Shown: piece after piece, positions 1 to 8,762 of the stretch
Layout of the letters: the number at the start of each line of letters is the position of its first letter
How positions within the stretch are numbered: position 1 is the first letter of the stretch
From: Parasedimentitalea psychrophila
Lineage (GTDB): Bacteria > Pseudomonadota > Alphaproteobacteria > Rhodobacterales > Rhodobacteraceae
Reading direction: 5' to 3'
NCBI RefSeq assembly: GCF_030285785.1
Contig: NZ_CP127247.1
Coordinates: 2,627,501-2,691,500, forward strand
Length of the DNA: 64,000 nucleotides
The notes under the pieces: generated by a model
Told to the model about the DNA's origin: nothing
Seen by the model: only the letters and a program-made list of their open reading frames with translations
Database searches by the model: none
Position numbers and translations under genes: made by a program

Positions 1-228
1 CAGTCGTGGCGCCGGGAAAAAGTCAGGCGGTCCGGCATCTCCGTTTGACACCTCCAGCGCCCAAACCGGGTCGCCGTCGCCGCCGGTGTGGGCATAACAG
101 GTGACCCTCAGGTCTTCTCCGGTGTCAATCTGATCGGTGGAGACATGCCAGTCGTTGTAATTCCAATAGCCGGCGGTAGCAGGTAGCGCCGGGGCGGTGG
201 CCAGTGCCAAGGCAAAAATTAATCGCAT
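1..228 (-). CDS. Exported protein of unknown function, C-terminus cut off by window edge
   Basis: 76 codons are visible, reading off the left edge. The N-terminus (MRLIFALALATAPALPATAG) is a typical Sec signal peptide with a probable AxA cleavage site near residue 19. The mature part begins with aromatic and polar residues and contains one Cys (VTCYAHTGGDGD). The sequence AAGGACG lies a few bases upstream of the ATG and can serve as a weak ribosome site. I do not recognise the family. It is probably periplasmic. An AT-rich 135-bp gap separates it from the next gene on the same strand. Confidence 0.6.
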   Translation of the reverse strand, partial: MRLIFALALATAPALPATAGYWNYNDWHVSTDQIDTGEDLRVTCYAHTGGDGDPVWALEVSNGDAGPPDFFPAPRL

Positions 229-363
229 CAATTCGTCCTTTTATATCTATACCAAAATTTGGCACAGAGACGCGGAATTGCCCAATCATCTTCATCTAAA
301 ATTAATCAGATTGATCCGTCTTTCATCGCCCATTTTGCGCCTGAACGGATTTGAGGCTTATAT

Positions 364-1302
364 TTATGAGCTGTTGACGTGGGGGGGCAGGATATCGCGC
401 AATAATTCAAATTTGACACGATTTGCGCTGACCTGCCGGTAAAAGGCGATCAGGAAGGCGGTGGGACCCTGCAGGCGGGACAATCCCAGAGTGGCGGCCA
501 CAACGGTGCCGACGTCGGTGCGCCCCTGCAGCACCAGCCAGCCCCCCAGCATCAGCACCGCGACGGTGCCTGCTCCGTTGATTGTGCTCAACAAAAACTT
601 GGTCGACAGTTTCCAGATGAACATCTGTCGGCGGGTTTCAAAAATCCGGTCGAATTCATCCAGAACCGATTGCTCTGCTGCTGCCACTTCGGCGGCACTG
701 ATCTGATCCGTAGCCCGGCGCAGAATGCGCACCCGGTCGGCCACCAGAGCGTTGATCCGGTTTTGGCTGAACAAGACCAATAGAACCTGCGGCGCAATCA
801 TCGCCAGCGCAATGGTGCCCAATTGCGGTTGGGTCGAGGCAATAAAGCCAATCACACTGATCAAGGTGCCGATCTGCACCACGGGCTCGGAAAAGGCGCT
901 GCCGGCGAATTTGCCCAACTCCTCGGCCTCGGCGGAAATGGCGGTGGTCAGGGTGCCGGTCTGAATGCCACCGGTCTGAATGGCTCCCGGCTCAGGCCGG
1001 TTGCGATTGGTGGCACTATATAACCGCTGTCTGAGCAGCCGGATAATGTCCTCACCCAGCACCCCGGACCGCAGTCCCAGCAGCCATTTCAGCACCAGGC
1101 TCAGCACGATGGCCGCCATCATACCCGCGCCCAGCCAAAACAGCGTTTCGGCCGTCGCCGCGCCATTGGTCAGCGTGTTGACAATTTCTTGCTGGAATTT
1201 CAGCGGCAGTGCTGCCAGGGCGGCAATTGATATTGAAAAAGCAATCAGAACAAGCTGGCGGCCCCCGCTGACGCGCCAGATGGCGGTATATAACTGTAGC
1301 AA
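364..1302 (-). CDS. ABC transporter membrane domain protein lacking an ATPase domain
   Basis: 312 aa with the layout of an ABC exporter membrane domain: hydrophobic segments near residues 17-35, 52-72, 140-160, 163-182 and 240-262, and a long cytoplasmic helix (EAEELGKFAGSAFSEPVVQ, then RRATDQISAAEVAAAEQS). It ends at the point where an exporter would continue into its nucleotide-binding domain; no Walker A, LSGGQ or Walker B motif is present. The start is TTG, chosen because a stop codon lies 18 nt upstream and GGAACGAGG sits just before the TTG. It follows ygfZ by 56 nt on the same strand and may be co-transcribed. It could be a stand-alone six-TM ABC family member or need an ATPase encoded elsewhere. 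The substrate is unknown. Confidence 0.75.
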   Translation of the reverse strand: MLQLYTAIWRVSGGRQLVLIAFSISIAALAALPLKFQQEIVNTLTNGAATAETLFWLGAGMMAAIVLSLVLKWLLGLRSGVLGEDIIRLLRQRLYSATNRNRPEPGAIQTGGIQTGTLTTAISAEAEELGKFAGSAFSEPVVQIGTLISVIGFIASTQPQLGTIALAMIAPQVLLVLFSQNRINALVADRVRILRRATDQISAAEVAAAEQSVLDEFDRIFETRRQMFIWKLSTKFLLSTINGAGTVAVLMLGGWLVLQGRTDVGTVVAATLGLSRLQGPTAFLIAFYRQVSANRVKFELLRDILPPHVNSS

Positions 1303-1358
1303 TGGCGGCCTCGTTCCTTACCTGTCGTATTGGATCGTGGACCGGATGGCGGTGCAAC

Positions 1359-2099
1359 TCAACCCGGATTGGTCCAGCGAACAACGGCCGCATCGGCCTG
1401 CATGTCACCGCTGGCACGGTCAAACCGCAGATAGGCCAGGGCGCGGGGCCCGGATTGGGTGAACAGGGTGCCCGCCACTTTGCCATCCGCCATGATCGCG
1501 GTGCCGGGGGCTGCCTGACCGTCGATGTCGACCTGACACAGGCCCTTGCGCAGGGTGGTCTTGTGCTTCATCCGCGCGGTGACTTCCTGACCGACATAAC
1601 AGCCCTTGCGGAAATCGACGCCGTTCAGGGCCTCAAAACCCAATTCCAGAATGAAACTGTCAGGGGTCAGCTCGATGCCGGTTTCCGGGATGATATGGGC
1701 CACCCGGATGGCATCCCAGTCACTGCCGTCATCGCCGCTGGCGCCGCCATAGAGCCGCCAGCCCATGTCGCCGTGCCGGGGATCGCCCAATGCGCTAGCC
1801 GGAGCAGGGCCGGTGCCGCGCGCCACCTGCCGGTCACTGTCGGTTATTTCCACATTGGCACGCAACCGGTACATGGTCAGCCGCTTTGACAGCCCGTCCG
1901 CCAGTTCGGCGGCGACGTCCAGCAACACATCTTCGCCCTCGGCCAGAAGAAAGAAATCGGCCAGATACTTGCCCTGCGGTGTCAGCATCGCAGCATAGAC
2001 CAGGCCCTGGTCGATCCTGGATAGATCATTGGTCACCAGCCCCTGCAAAAAGCTGCGGGTATCCGGGCCGGACAGGCGCAGAATGCGGCGTTGGCTCAT
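1359..2099 (-). CDS. ygfZ: YgfZ/GcvT-like folate-binding protein
   Basis: 246 aa. It belongs to the folate-dependent YgfZ/IBA57 family, which assists assembly or repair of certain Fe-S enzymes in the cytoplasm. The family signature KGCYVGQE is present at about residues 164-171, followed by VTARMKHKTTLRKGL. The N-terminal LSGPDTRSFLQGLVTNDL is also typical. An upstream in-frame extension exists, but the ATG used here has GGAGAC immediately upstream and begins where family members begin. It is divergent from the glycosyltransferase gene and probably leads the ABC permease gene downstream. Confidence 0.92.
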   Translation of the reverse strand: MSQRRILRLSGPDTRSFLQGLVTNDLSRIDQGLVYAAMLTPQGKYLADFFLLAEGEDVLLDVAAELADGLSKRLTMYRLRANVEITDSDRQVARGTGPAPASALGDPRHGDMGWRLYGGASGDDGSDWDAIRVAHIIPETGIELTPDSFILELGFEALNGVDFRKGCYVGQEVTARMKHKTTLRKGLCQVDIDGQAAPGTAIMADGKVAGTLFTQSGPRALAYLRFDRASGDMQADAAVVRWTNPG

Positions 2100-2176
2100 T
2101 TTGGTCTCCATTGGCATGGTCATAATCTGTCTCAGTGATATAGCAACGGCACCGGAAGAAAACAGGAAAACCCCAT

Positions 2177-2857
2177 ATGCCCGCCGAGATAAGCCTTGTG
2201 ATCCCAACCCTGAATGCCGCCGAGGACCTGCCGGGATGTCTGGAGTCGCTGATGGAGGGGCTGGCCGCCGGGCTGATCCGTGAGCTGCTGATCACCGATG
2301 GCGGCTCACTGGATGCCACCGGCCAAATTGCCGAGGCGGCCGGCGCTCGGCTGCATCACGGACCCGCGTCGCGGGGCGGCCAATTGCAACGGGGCTGTGC
2401 GGCGGCCAAGGGCAACTGGCTGCTGGTGCTGCATGCGGACACCCAGCTTGAACAGGGCTGGAGCCAGGTGGTGTCACGGCATCTGCAGGACGGCGGCGGC
2501 AGGCCGGCCTACTTCCGGCTGAGGTTCCGGGCCAGCGGTGTGATGCCCGGTCTGGTGGCAGGTTGGGCCAACTGGCGGTCCCGGCTGTTTGGATTGCCCT
2601 ACGGGGATCAGGCGTTGTTGATCAGGCGCGGAGACTATGAGGCGGCGGGTGGATACCGGGACCAGCCTCTGATGGAAGACGTGGCCCTGGTGCGCTGTCT
2701 CAGCGCACTGGTCGAGCTGCCGGCCTGCGCCCTGACCAGTGCTGCGCGTTATCAGCAGCAGGGCTGGCTGCGCCGCGGCACCCGCAACCTGTTGTTGCAG
2801 CTGCGCTATGCCCTGGGCGCTTTGCCCGAGGTACTGGCCCGATCTTATGACAAGTGA
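2177..2857 (+). CDS. TIGR04283-type family 2 glycosyltransferase
   Basis: 226 aa, GT-A fold family 2 glycosyltransferase: N-terminal ISLVIPTLNAAEDLPGCL, then LLITDGGSLDAT and the HADTQL (DxD-like) metal site near residue 85. The pattern GDQALLIRRGDYEAAGGY and the downstream PLMEDVALVRCL match the TIGR04283 subfamily, which is often described next to arsenosugar biosynthesis genes. The usual partner (DUF2064/TIGR04282) is not next to it. The ATG is preceded by AGGAAAA. It is cytoplasmic or peripheral to the membrane. Real substrate unknown. Confidence 0.85.
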   Translation: MPAEISLVIPTLNAAEDLPGCLESLMEGLAAGLIRELLITDGGSLDATGQIAEAAGARLHHGPASRGGQLQRGCAAAKGNWLLVLHADTQLEQGWSQVVSRHLQDGGGRPAYFRLRFRASGVMPGLVAGWANWRSRLFGLPYGDQALLIRRGDYEAAGGYRDQPLMEDVALVRCLSALVELPACALTSAARYQQQGWLRRGTRNLLLQLRYALGALPEVLARSYDK

Positions 2858-2865
2858 GCTGTTAC

Positions 2866-2889
2866 GGTGCGTGCAAGCACGCACTCTAC
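2866..2889 (-). repeat. 24-bp palindromic intergenic repeat, copy 1
   Basis: Arms GTGCGTGC and GCACGCAC are perfectly complementary around a 2-nt centre, followed by CTCTAC. The same 24-bp unit occurs at 9892-9915 and 13954-13977 in the opposite orientation, with two substitutions relative to this copy. Here it sits between the convergent ends of the glycosyltransferase and the ABC exporter. Confidence 0.8.
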
Positions 2890-2894
2890 ATCGG

Positions 2895-4754
2895 TCAGGC
2901 GCCAAAGACCCTGCGGCCAAGACGCTGCCACCAGCTGGGCTGGATGGTTGACTGCTGCGCCAATGACGGCGCCTGCGCCGCAACCCCCTGCGGCTCGACC
3001 AGGGTTTTACCGTCCTGGAACTGCAGCCGGTACAGATCGCCGTAGATACCGCCACGGGACAACAGCTCATCATGGCTGCCCTGGTCGGCAACCTGACCCC
3101 GTTCCATCACCACGATCTTATCGGCGTTGCGAATGGTCGACAGTCGGTGGGCGATGACCAGCGTGGTGCGCCCGCCGGAGAGCCTGTCCAGCGCCTGTTG
3201 CACCACTTTCTCGGATTTGGCATCCAGCGCCGAGGTGGCCTCGTCCAGCAGCAGGATGGGACTGTCGCGCAGCAGCGCCCGGGCGATCACCACCCGCTGT
3301 CGCTGGCCCCCCGAAAGCGCCGAGCCGCGTGGCCCGACCAGGGTGTCCAGCCCGTCCGGTAGCTTGGGCAGGAAGTCGGCCACATGGGCCGCCTCAAGCA
3401 CTTCTTGCAGCCGGGCATCACTGACATCGGTTCTGCCCAGCAGAATATTCTCGCGCAGGGTCTCGTCGAACAACAGCGCCTCTTGGGTGACCACCGAAAA
3501 CAGATTGCGCAGATCGGCCAGGGCCAGATCGGCAACCGCAATGCCGTCGACGGTCACCGCGCCCTCTTGAGGGTCGATCAACCGGGTCAACAGGTTGAAG
3601 ATGGTCGATTTGCCGGCCCCAGAGGCCCCCACCAGGGCGGTGGTCTTGCCTGCCTCGGCGACCAGAGACAGATTGTGCAGCACCGTCGCCTCGCCATAGC
3701 GCAGGGTCACCGCATCCAGCTGGATGCGTGGCAGCCCGGTGGGCAGCGCCAGTGGCGTGGCGGGCGAGGTCAGCTGGATCGGCTCATCCATCAACTCCTT
3801 GATGCGCTCCAGTGCCGCCGCCGCTGACTGCCAGATGCCGCTGATTGCGGCCAGCCGTCGCATCGGATCAAACGCCAGCCCGATTGCGGTGAAAAAGGTC
3901 ATGAACTGGCCAACGGTTTTCTCGCCGGAAATGATCTCGCCACCGCCGTAGAGCACCACCCCCATCACCCCAATTCCGGCCATCATGTCGATCATTCCGG
4001 TGATCGACGCGGTGCCCAGCGAGGCGCGTATTTCGGCGCGTACAAAGGTGCTGGTCTGACCGGCGAAGCGGTCGGTCTGGTAGCGCTCAAGATTGTTCAG
4101 CTTGATCGGCACCATGCCGTGAAAGATCTCGTCCAGACGCACCGCCAGAGAGGCGCCCAGATCGCGGGCCAGGCTGGACTTTTTGCGCACATAGCGCTGG
4201 ATGCCTGCAATCGGCAGCAGCACCAGGGGCAGCCCGATCAGCATGATCACGGTCCAGATCCAGTCCACGCTGATCGCCACGCCAATGACCGCCACCAATT
4301 GTGCCATGTCGCGTCCGGCGCCGGTGACCACCGCCCGCCAGACCTGGTTGATGGCGCCAACGTCGCTTTGGATCCGCTGGATCAGAAAGCCGGGCGGGTT
4401 GATCTGGTGAAACGAGGCGTCCTGCCGGATCAGACGCGCCAGCATATCCTTGCGCAGATGCGCCGCTGAGGTTTGCGAGATCTTGCTGAGGATGACCTTT
4501 TGGCCAACGCTGGACAGGCCACGCAGGGTGAAGATGACAAAAAACGCCAGCGCCACCCAGAACAGGGCGTCGGTATCCCCTGCCACAAAGACAAGGTCGA
4601 ACATCGGCTGCATCATGTAGCTGAGCCCGCCGACGGTGCCGCCCTCGACCAGCATGAACGCGCCCGCAAGCGCCAGCAGGGGCATGTGGCGGCGCAGATA
4701 TCCCCGCCACAGCCAACCCATCAACTCACGAGAAGACTTCGGTTTGCCGGTCAT
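2895..4754 (-). CDS. MsbA-like ABC exporter (fused membrane and ATPase domains)
   Basis: 619 aa half-transporter. Six membrane helices lie within about residues 20-310. The C-terminal ATPase has Walker A GASGAGKST, signature LSGGQRQRV, Walker B ILLLDEATSALD and H-loop IAHRLSTI. It works as a homodimer or heterodimer in the inner membrane and resembles lipid A/multidrug exporters; the substrate cannot be read from sequence. An ATG 33 nt upstream is in frame, but the chosen ATG has GGAGGA about 10 nt upstream and gives the usual length. The tail after the ATPase is Gln/Trp-rich (QQSTIQPSWWQRLG). Divergent from the aminotransferase gene. Confidence 0.88.
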   Translation of the reverse strand: MTGKPKSSRELMGWLWRGYLRRHMPLLALAGAFMLVEGGTVGGLSYMMQPMFDLVFVAGDTDALFWVALAFFVIFTLRGLSSVGQKVILSKISQTSAAHLRKDMLARLIRQDASFHQINPPGFLIQRIQSDVGAINQVWRAVVTGAGRDMAQLVAVIGVAISVDWIWTVIMLIGLPLVLLPIAGIQRYVRKKSSLARDLGASLAVRLDEIFHGMVPIKLNNLERYQTDRFAGQTSTFVRAEIRASLGTASITGMIDMMAGIGVMGVVLYGGGEIISGEKTVGQFMTFFTAIGLAFDPMRRLAAISGIWQSAAAALERIKELMDEPIQLTSPATPLALPTGLPRIQLDAVTLRYGEATVLHNLSLVAEAGKTTALVGASGAGKSTIFNLLTRLIDPQEGAVTVDGIAVADLALADLRNLFSVVTQEALLFDETLRENILLGRTDVSDARLQEVLEAAHVADFLPKLPDGLDTLVGPRGSALSGGQRQRVVIARALLRDSPILLLDEATSALDAKSEKVVQQALDRLSGGRTTLVIAHRLSTIRNADKIVVMERGQVADQGSHDELLSRGGIYGDLYRLQFQDGKTLVEPQGVAAQAPSLAQQSTIQPSWWQRLGRRVFGA

Positions 4755-4993
4755 AAGGGGGGATTCCTCCAGGACATATGGTGACATTCAGGGGCCTTTA
4801 AATATGCCCCGGGGCCATTTAACCATCTGTACCCAAGGGCGCAAGCTTTGCCGGGCATGGCGACGGCGCCATGCCCTTGGCGGCTCTGATCAATTGGCTG
4901 GATTGACGCGCCGTGTGTTGGCGATAGTGTGGGCCGAAATATAGCGGCAAATGGCACCCCGTCAGGGGGCCACTGACTAGGGGCAATAGACCA

Positions 4994-6208
4994 ATGGCTG
5001 ACACTGTAAATCTGGCGGCAGGGCGCCCCTATCTGGCTATTCCGGGGCCTTCGGTGCTGCCGGATCAGGTGCTGCAGGCGATGCATCGGCCGTCGCCAAA
5101 TATCTATGCGGGTGAACTGGTCGAGATGACCGAGGGCTTGATCCCAGATCTGCAACGGGTGGCGCGGACCCGTCACCATGTGGCGATCTATATTGCCAAT
5201 GGCCATGGGATCTGGGAGGCGGCCCTGGCCAATGTCATCGCACCGGGGGATCGGGTGCTGGTTCCGGGCACTGGCCATTTTGGTCTTGGCTGGGCGCAGG
5301 TGGCGCGGGGGCTGGGGGCCGAGGCCGAATTGCTGGAGCACGGCAAGCATTCCCACTGGGATCTGGCGCAGGTGGCGCAGAGCCTGAAGGCTGATTCCGC
5401 TCACCGGATCAAGGCGGTGCTGGCGGTGCATGTGGATACTTCATCCTCGGTGCGCAATGACATCCCGGCGTTGCGGGCGCTGATGGACGAGCTGAAACAC
5501 CCGGCTCTGCTGATGGCCGACTGCGTTGCCTCGCTGGGCTGTGAACAGTTTGAGATGGACACATGGGGCGTCGATGTGATGGTCACCGCCAGCCAAAAGG
5601 GGCTGATGGTGCCCGCCGGTCTGGGCTTTGTCTTTTTTAATGAAAAGGCCGATGCCATACGCAGTGCGATGCCGCGGGTCAGCTGTTACTGGGATTGGCA
5701 GCCGCGCGCCCGGCCGCAGCAGTATTACCAGTATTTCAATGGCACCGCCCCCAGCCATCATCTCTATGGCCTGCGGGCGGCGCTGGATCTGATCCAAGCC
5801 GAAGGGCTGGAGAATGTCTGGGCCCGGCATCAGCGGCTGGCCCAGGCCATCTGGGCGGCTTGCGAGGTCTGGGGGCAGGATGGCGGACCATTGCGCCTGA
5901 ATGTTTCGGACCCGGCGCTGCGCTCCCACGCGGTCACCTCGCTGCAGATCGGGGCGCCGGACGGCAGCCGCCTGCGCGACTGGCTGGAGCATAATCTGGG
6001 CCTGACCCTGGGTATCGGTCTTGGCATGGCCCCGGCCAATTCGGCGGCGCGGCACGGATATTTCCGGCTGGGTCACATGGGCCATGTCAATGGCCAGATG
6101 GTGATGGGACTGCTGGGCGGGATAGAGACCGGGCTGCAGGCGCTGAAAATTCCACATGGATCGGGTGCGGTCGGTGCCGCCGCCAGCGTCCTGGCTACGG
6201 GCCAATAG
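4994..6208 (+). CDS. Class V PLP-dependent aminotransferase (alanine/serine-glyoxylate type)
   Basis: 404 aa, fold-type I PLP enzyme of aminotransferase class V. Hallmarks are the N-terminal IPGPSVLPDQVLQAM, the cofactor-binding DCVASLG near residue 175, and the Schiff-base lysine in TASQKGLMVPAG near residue 200. Family members move an amino group from alanine or serine to glyoxylate. The C-terminus carries a long domain with GIGLGMAPANSAARHGYFRLGHMGH, the usual small-domain Arg region. It stands alone; the four-gene bhc glyoxylate cluster is not present here, so a role in beta-hydroxyaspartate metabolism is not supported. Exact substrate unknown. Confidence 0.85.
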   Translation: MADTVNLAAGRPYLAIPGPSVLPDQVLQAMHRPSPNIYAGELVEMTEGLIPDLQRVARTRHHVAIYIANGHGIWEAALANVIAPGDRVLVPGTGHFGLGWAQVARGLGAEAELLEHGKHSHWDLAQVAQSLKADSAHRIKAVLAVHVDTSSSVRNDIPALRALMDELKHPALLMADCVASLGCEQFEMDTWGVDVMVTASQKGLMVPAGLGFVFFNEKADAIRSAMPRVSCYWDWQPRARPQQYYQYFNGTAPSHHLYGLRAALDLIQAEGLENVWARHQRLAQAIWAACEVWGQDGGPLRLNVSDPALRSHAVTSLQIGAPDGSRLRDWLEHNLGLTLGIGLGMAPANSAARHGYFRLGHMGHVNGQMVMGLLGGIETGLQALKIPHGSGAVGAAASVLATGQ

Positions 6209-6262
6209 GGGCTGTTCTGCCCGCTCCAAGCGGCAAAGACAGCGTGGACCGGGCGGCGGCGG

Positions 6263-6442
6263 TTAACTCAGGCGTTGCTCCAGCAGGTCAATGACATGGT
6301 TGATCAGCACCGCCAGCACCAGCACCGGGATCAACCCGTAAAGCATCCAGATGACGACAAAGATCCACATCATGTTGATGCCCAGAAAGGTCATTGCCGC
6401 CGCAAGGATGTCGGGCGTCTGAGGGTGTTTTCGATCTTGCAT
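6263..6442 (-). CDS. Small integral membrane protein (59 aa)
   Basis: 59 residues starting MQDRKHPQTPDILAAAMTFL, with one long hydrophobic stretch (about residues 15-51, rich in Met, Trp, Ile and Val) that could form one or two helices, and a short charged tail (DLLEQRLS). The ATG is preceded by GGAGG at ideal spacing, the main reason to accept so short a gene. It lies downstream of the histidinol-phosphate-type aminotransferase on the same strand (106 nt gap). Family not recognised. Confidence 0.65.
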   Translation of the reverse strand: MQDRKHPQTPDILAAAMTFLGINMMWIFVVIWMLYGLIPVLVLAVLINHVIDLLEQRLS

Positions 6443-6548
6443 AGGGGCCTCCGATTTCGGGGGGTAGATGCAATAATCTAGCTCAGGCGCTGGTAATGTC
6501 CGGTAAAAGTGGGGCCAACTTGTCGTGAAAACCCCGTCATTATGCAGA

Positions 6549-7661
6549 TCAAGCGGTGCCACGTGCGGTGGCAAGTGCGGCGGGCAGGGCGGCGGCAAAG
6601 GTGTCAAGATCATCTTGTGGGCCACAACTGATGCGAATGCAGCGGTTCTGCGGCGCGGCAAAGGGCATCCGCACAAAAATCCCCTGGGCAATCAGCGCCT
6701 CCAGTACCCGCTTGGCAAAGGCGCCATCGGAGCCGCAGTCCAGTGCCACAAAATTGGTGGCCGTGGGCAGCGCGGTCAACCCATTGGCGCTGGCGATGTC
6801 TGTGATGCGTTTGCGGGCGGTGGTGATCTGCGCCAGCACATGCTCCAGCCACTGCTGATCGCGCAGCGCCGCCAAGGCCCCGGCCTGGGCGATGCGGCTG
6901 ACGCCAAAATGATTGCGCACTTTGTTGAAGGCGGAAATCAGCTCGGGGGCCGCTAATGCATAGCCGATCCGCGCCCCGGCCATGCCATAGGCCTTGGAAA
7001 ACGTGCGCATTCTGATCAGCCGTGGATCATCCGCCGCAACCGGTGCGGCGGTGCCCTCTGGCGCGCATTCCACATAGGCTTCGTCCAGCAATAACAGGCA
7101 GCCCTCGGGCAGCTGATCCATCGCCGCGACAATGTCCGCGCCCCGGTGGCAGCTGCCCATGGGATTGTCGGGATTGGCCAGATAGACAATCTTGGCACCG
7201 ACCTCAGCCGCTTTGGCAAACAGGCTGGCCGGGTCTTCGTGATCCTCGACATAGGGCACAGTGTGGATCACGCCGCCAAAGCCGCTGACATGGTAGTTAA
7301 AGGTCGGGTAAGCCCCCAGCGAGGTGACAACGCAGTCCCCCGGCGAGATCAGCAGCCGCACCAGATAGCCCAGCAGGCCATCGATGCCTTCGCCCACCAT
7401 GATGTTCTGTGCTGCGATGCCATGATGCGCCGCCAGCGCCTGACGCAGGTCGTGGTTTTCGGGGTCGCCATACATCCAGACGTCCCCGGCGACCGCCTGC
7501 ATCGCGGCAATCGCCTGTGGCGACGGACCAAAGATGTTCTCATTGGCCCCCAACCGGGCCGCAAAACCCGCCCCTCGGGCGCGCTCCTGGGTTTCGGGGC
7601 CGACAAAGGGCACCGTGGCGGGAAGGGATTGGGCAAGCGGGGTGTAGCGTGGATTTGACAT
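6549..7661 (-). CDS. HisC-like PLP-dependent aminotransferase (fold type I)
   Basis: 370 aa. Fold-type I aminotransferase of the HisC/class I-II group: LGANENIFGPSP at the N-terminus, YGDPENHDLRQAL, YLANPDNPMGS, the PLP-phenol contact in LLLDEAYVE and the Schiff-base lysine in FSKAYGMAGARIG near residue 224. A C-terminal Arg (RCIRISCG) would bind the substrate carboxylate or phosphate. HisC proper uses histidinol phosphate or aromatic 2-oxo acids; no other histidine genes are nearby, so this may be a paralogue with another amino acid as substrate. An upstream extension (31 codons) was rejected because it lacks conserved content. Confidence 0.85.
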   Translation of the reverse strand: MSNPRYTPLAQSLPATVPFVGPETQERARGAGFAARLGANENIFGPSPQAIAAMQAVAGDVWMYGDPENHDLRQALAAHHGIAAQNIMVGEGIDGLLGYLVRLLISPGDCVVTSLGAYPTFNYHVSGFGGVIHTVPYVEDHEDPASLFAKAAEVGAKIVYLANPDNPMGSCHRGADIVAAMDQLPEGCLLLLDEAYVECAPEGTAAPVAADDPRLIRMRTFSKAYGMAGARIGYALAAPELISAFNKVRNHFGVSRIAQAGALAALRDQQWLEHVLAQITTARKRITDIASANGLTALPTATNFVALDCGSDGAFAKRVLEALIAQGIFVRMPFAAPQNRCIRISCGPQDDLDTFAAALPAALATARGTA

Positions 7662-7794
7662 ACCCGCAGATAATCGTAACGGCCACGCCGCCGCAAGACC
7701 CAGATGCCCCGACGTTGTACTGGATTGGCGGCGGCTTCCACGGCAGATTGGCACCCAGAATGTAGGATAATATCAACGACTGGAGGCCAGGCTG

Positions 7795-8577
7795 ATGGCG
7801 CGCGTATCAATCGAGTACAAAGACCACATTGCCCATGTGACCCTGACACGCGGCGACAAGATGAACGCGCTGGACAGCGAGATGGTCAAGGCGATCATCG
7901 CCGCCGGACAAGAGGTCGCCGCATCGGATGCGCGGGCGGTGGTTCTGTCCGGCGAAGGCAAAAGTTTCTGCGCCGGGCTGGATCTGATGAGCTTTGCCCA
8001 GATGGGCCAGGTGGATCCGCAGGACTGGCTGATGACGCGCAGTCACCACGACGCCAATGAGATGCAAGAGGTGGCGATGGTTTGGCGGCGGCTGCCCATG
8101 CCGGTGATTGCCGCGATCCAAGGGGTTGCCTATGGCGGCGGGCTGCAACTGGCGCTGGGGGCAGATATACGAATTGCCGCACCCGATGCCAGGCTGTCGG
8201 TGATGGAGATGAAGTGGGGCATTGTGCCTGACATGGGCGCTATGGCGCTGCTGCCGCGGCTGTTGCGATCTGATGTGCTGCGTCGTCTGACCTATACAGC
8301 CGAGGTGGTGCAGGCCGAACAGGCTTTGAACTGGGGTCTGGTGACCGAACTGGCCAAAGATCCACTCGTCCGGGCGCAGGATCTGGCCAGCCAGATCGCC
8401 AACCAGAGCCCCGCAGCCATCCGCGCCGCCAAGCGGTTGATTGAGCAGGCCGAGGCCGAGGATCGGGGCTCCGTGTTGCTGGCGGAATCGACGGAGCAGG
8501 TGGCGTTGATTGGCAAGCCCGAGCAGATGGAAGTGATTGCGGCGCAGATGGGTGGCCGCAAGCCGGTGTTCAAGTAG
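7795..8577 (+). CDS. Crotonase (enoyl-CoA hydratase/isomerase) family protein
   Basis: 260 aa, crotonase superfamily. GEGKSFCAGLDLMSF forms the first half of the CoA-thioester oxyanion hole and IAAIQGVAYGGGLQLALGADIRIA the second. DARLSVMEMKWGIVPDMGAM covers the usual active-site acid region. The reaction (hydration, isomerisation or hydrolysis of an acyl-CoA) cannot be decided from sequence. GGAGG is correctly spaced before the ATG. It is divergent from the aminotransferase and followed by a structured intergenic repeat. Confidence 0.88.
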   Translation: MARVSIEYKDHIAHVTLTRGDKMNALDSEMVKAIIAAGQEVAASDARAVVLSGEGKSFCAGLDLMSFAQMGQVDPQDWLMTRSHHDANEMQEVAMVWRRLPMPVIAAIQGVAYGGGLQLALGADIRIAAPDARLSVMEMKWGIVPDMGAMALLPRLLRSDVLRRLTYTAEVVQAEQALNWGLVTELAKDPLVRAQDLASQIANQSPAAIRAAKRLIEQAEAEDRGSVLLAESTEQVALIGKPEQMEVIAAQMGGRKPVFK

Positions 8578-8590
8578 ACAGAGGAGGAGG

Positions 8591-8649
8591 AGGGGCGCTG
8601 CCCCTCGCGCTTTTGGCGCTCACCCCGGGATATTTTTGGCCAGATGAAG
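8591..8649. repeat. REP-like intergenic element, single copy
   Basis: A hairpin (AGGGGC/GCCCCT, 3-nt loop) and a second short stem (GCGC/GCGC) are followed by CCCCGGGATATTTTTGGCC and AGATGAAG. The end matches the family consensus GAGTATTT...AAGATGAAG, also found at 21891-21953, 37537-37558 and 39902-39919. It sits just after the crotonase stop. A role in mRNA 3'-end protection is possible but not shown. Confidence 0.6.
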
Positions 8650-8762
8650 CAGCGGCGCGGTTTTGCCCGGGACCGGATGTGGGTGGGGTCACGGTGCTGC
8701 CAGAATAAAACCCGCAGCTTTCTATGAAAGGTGCGGATTTTGCAGTCTTGTTGCAGGAGCGC

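Noticed and set aside
2474-3091. Minus-strand 205-codon frame over the glycosyltransferase
   Set aside because: Shadow of a GC-rich gene. It overlaps two well-supported genes and has no recognisable domain.
4994-6208. BhcA of the beta-hydroxyaspartate cycle
   Set aside because: The N-terminus differs from what I know of BhcA, and bhcB, bhcC and bhcD are not adjacent.
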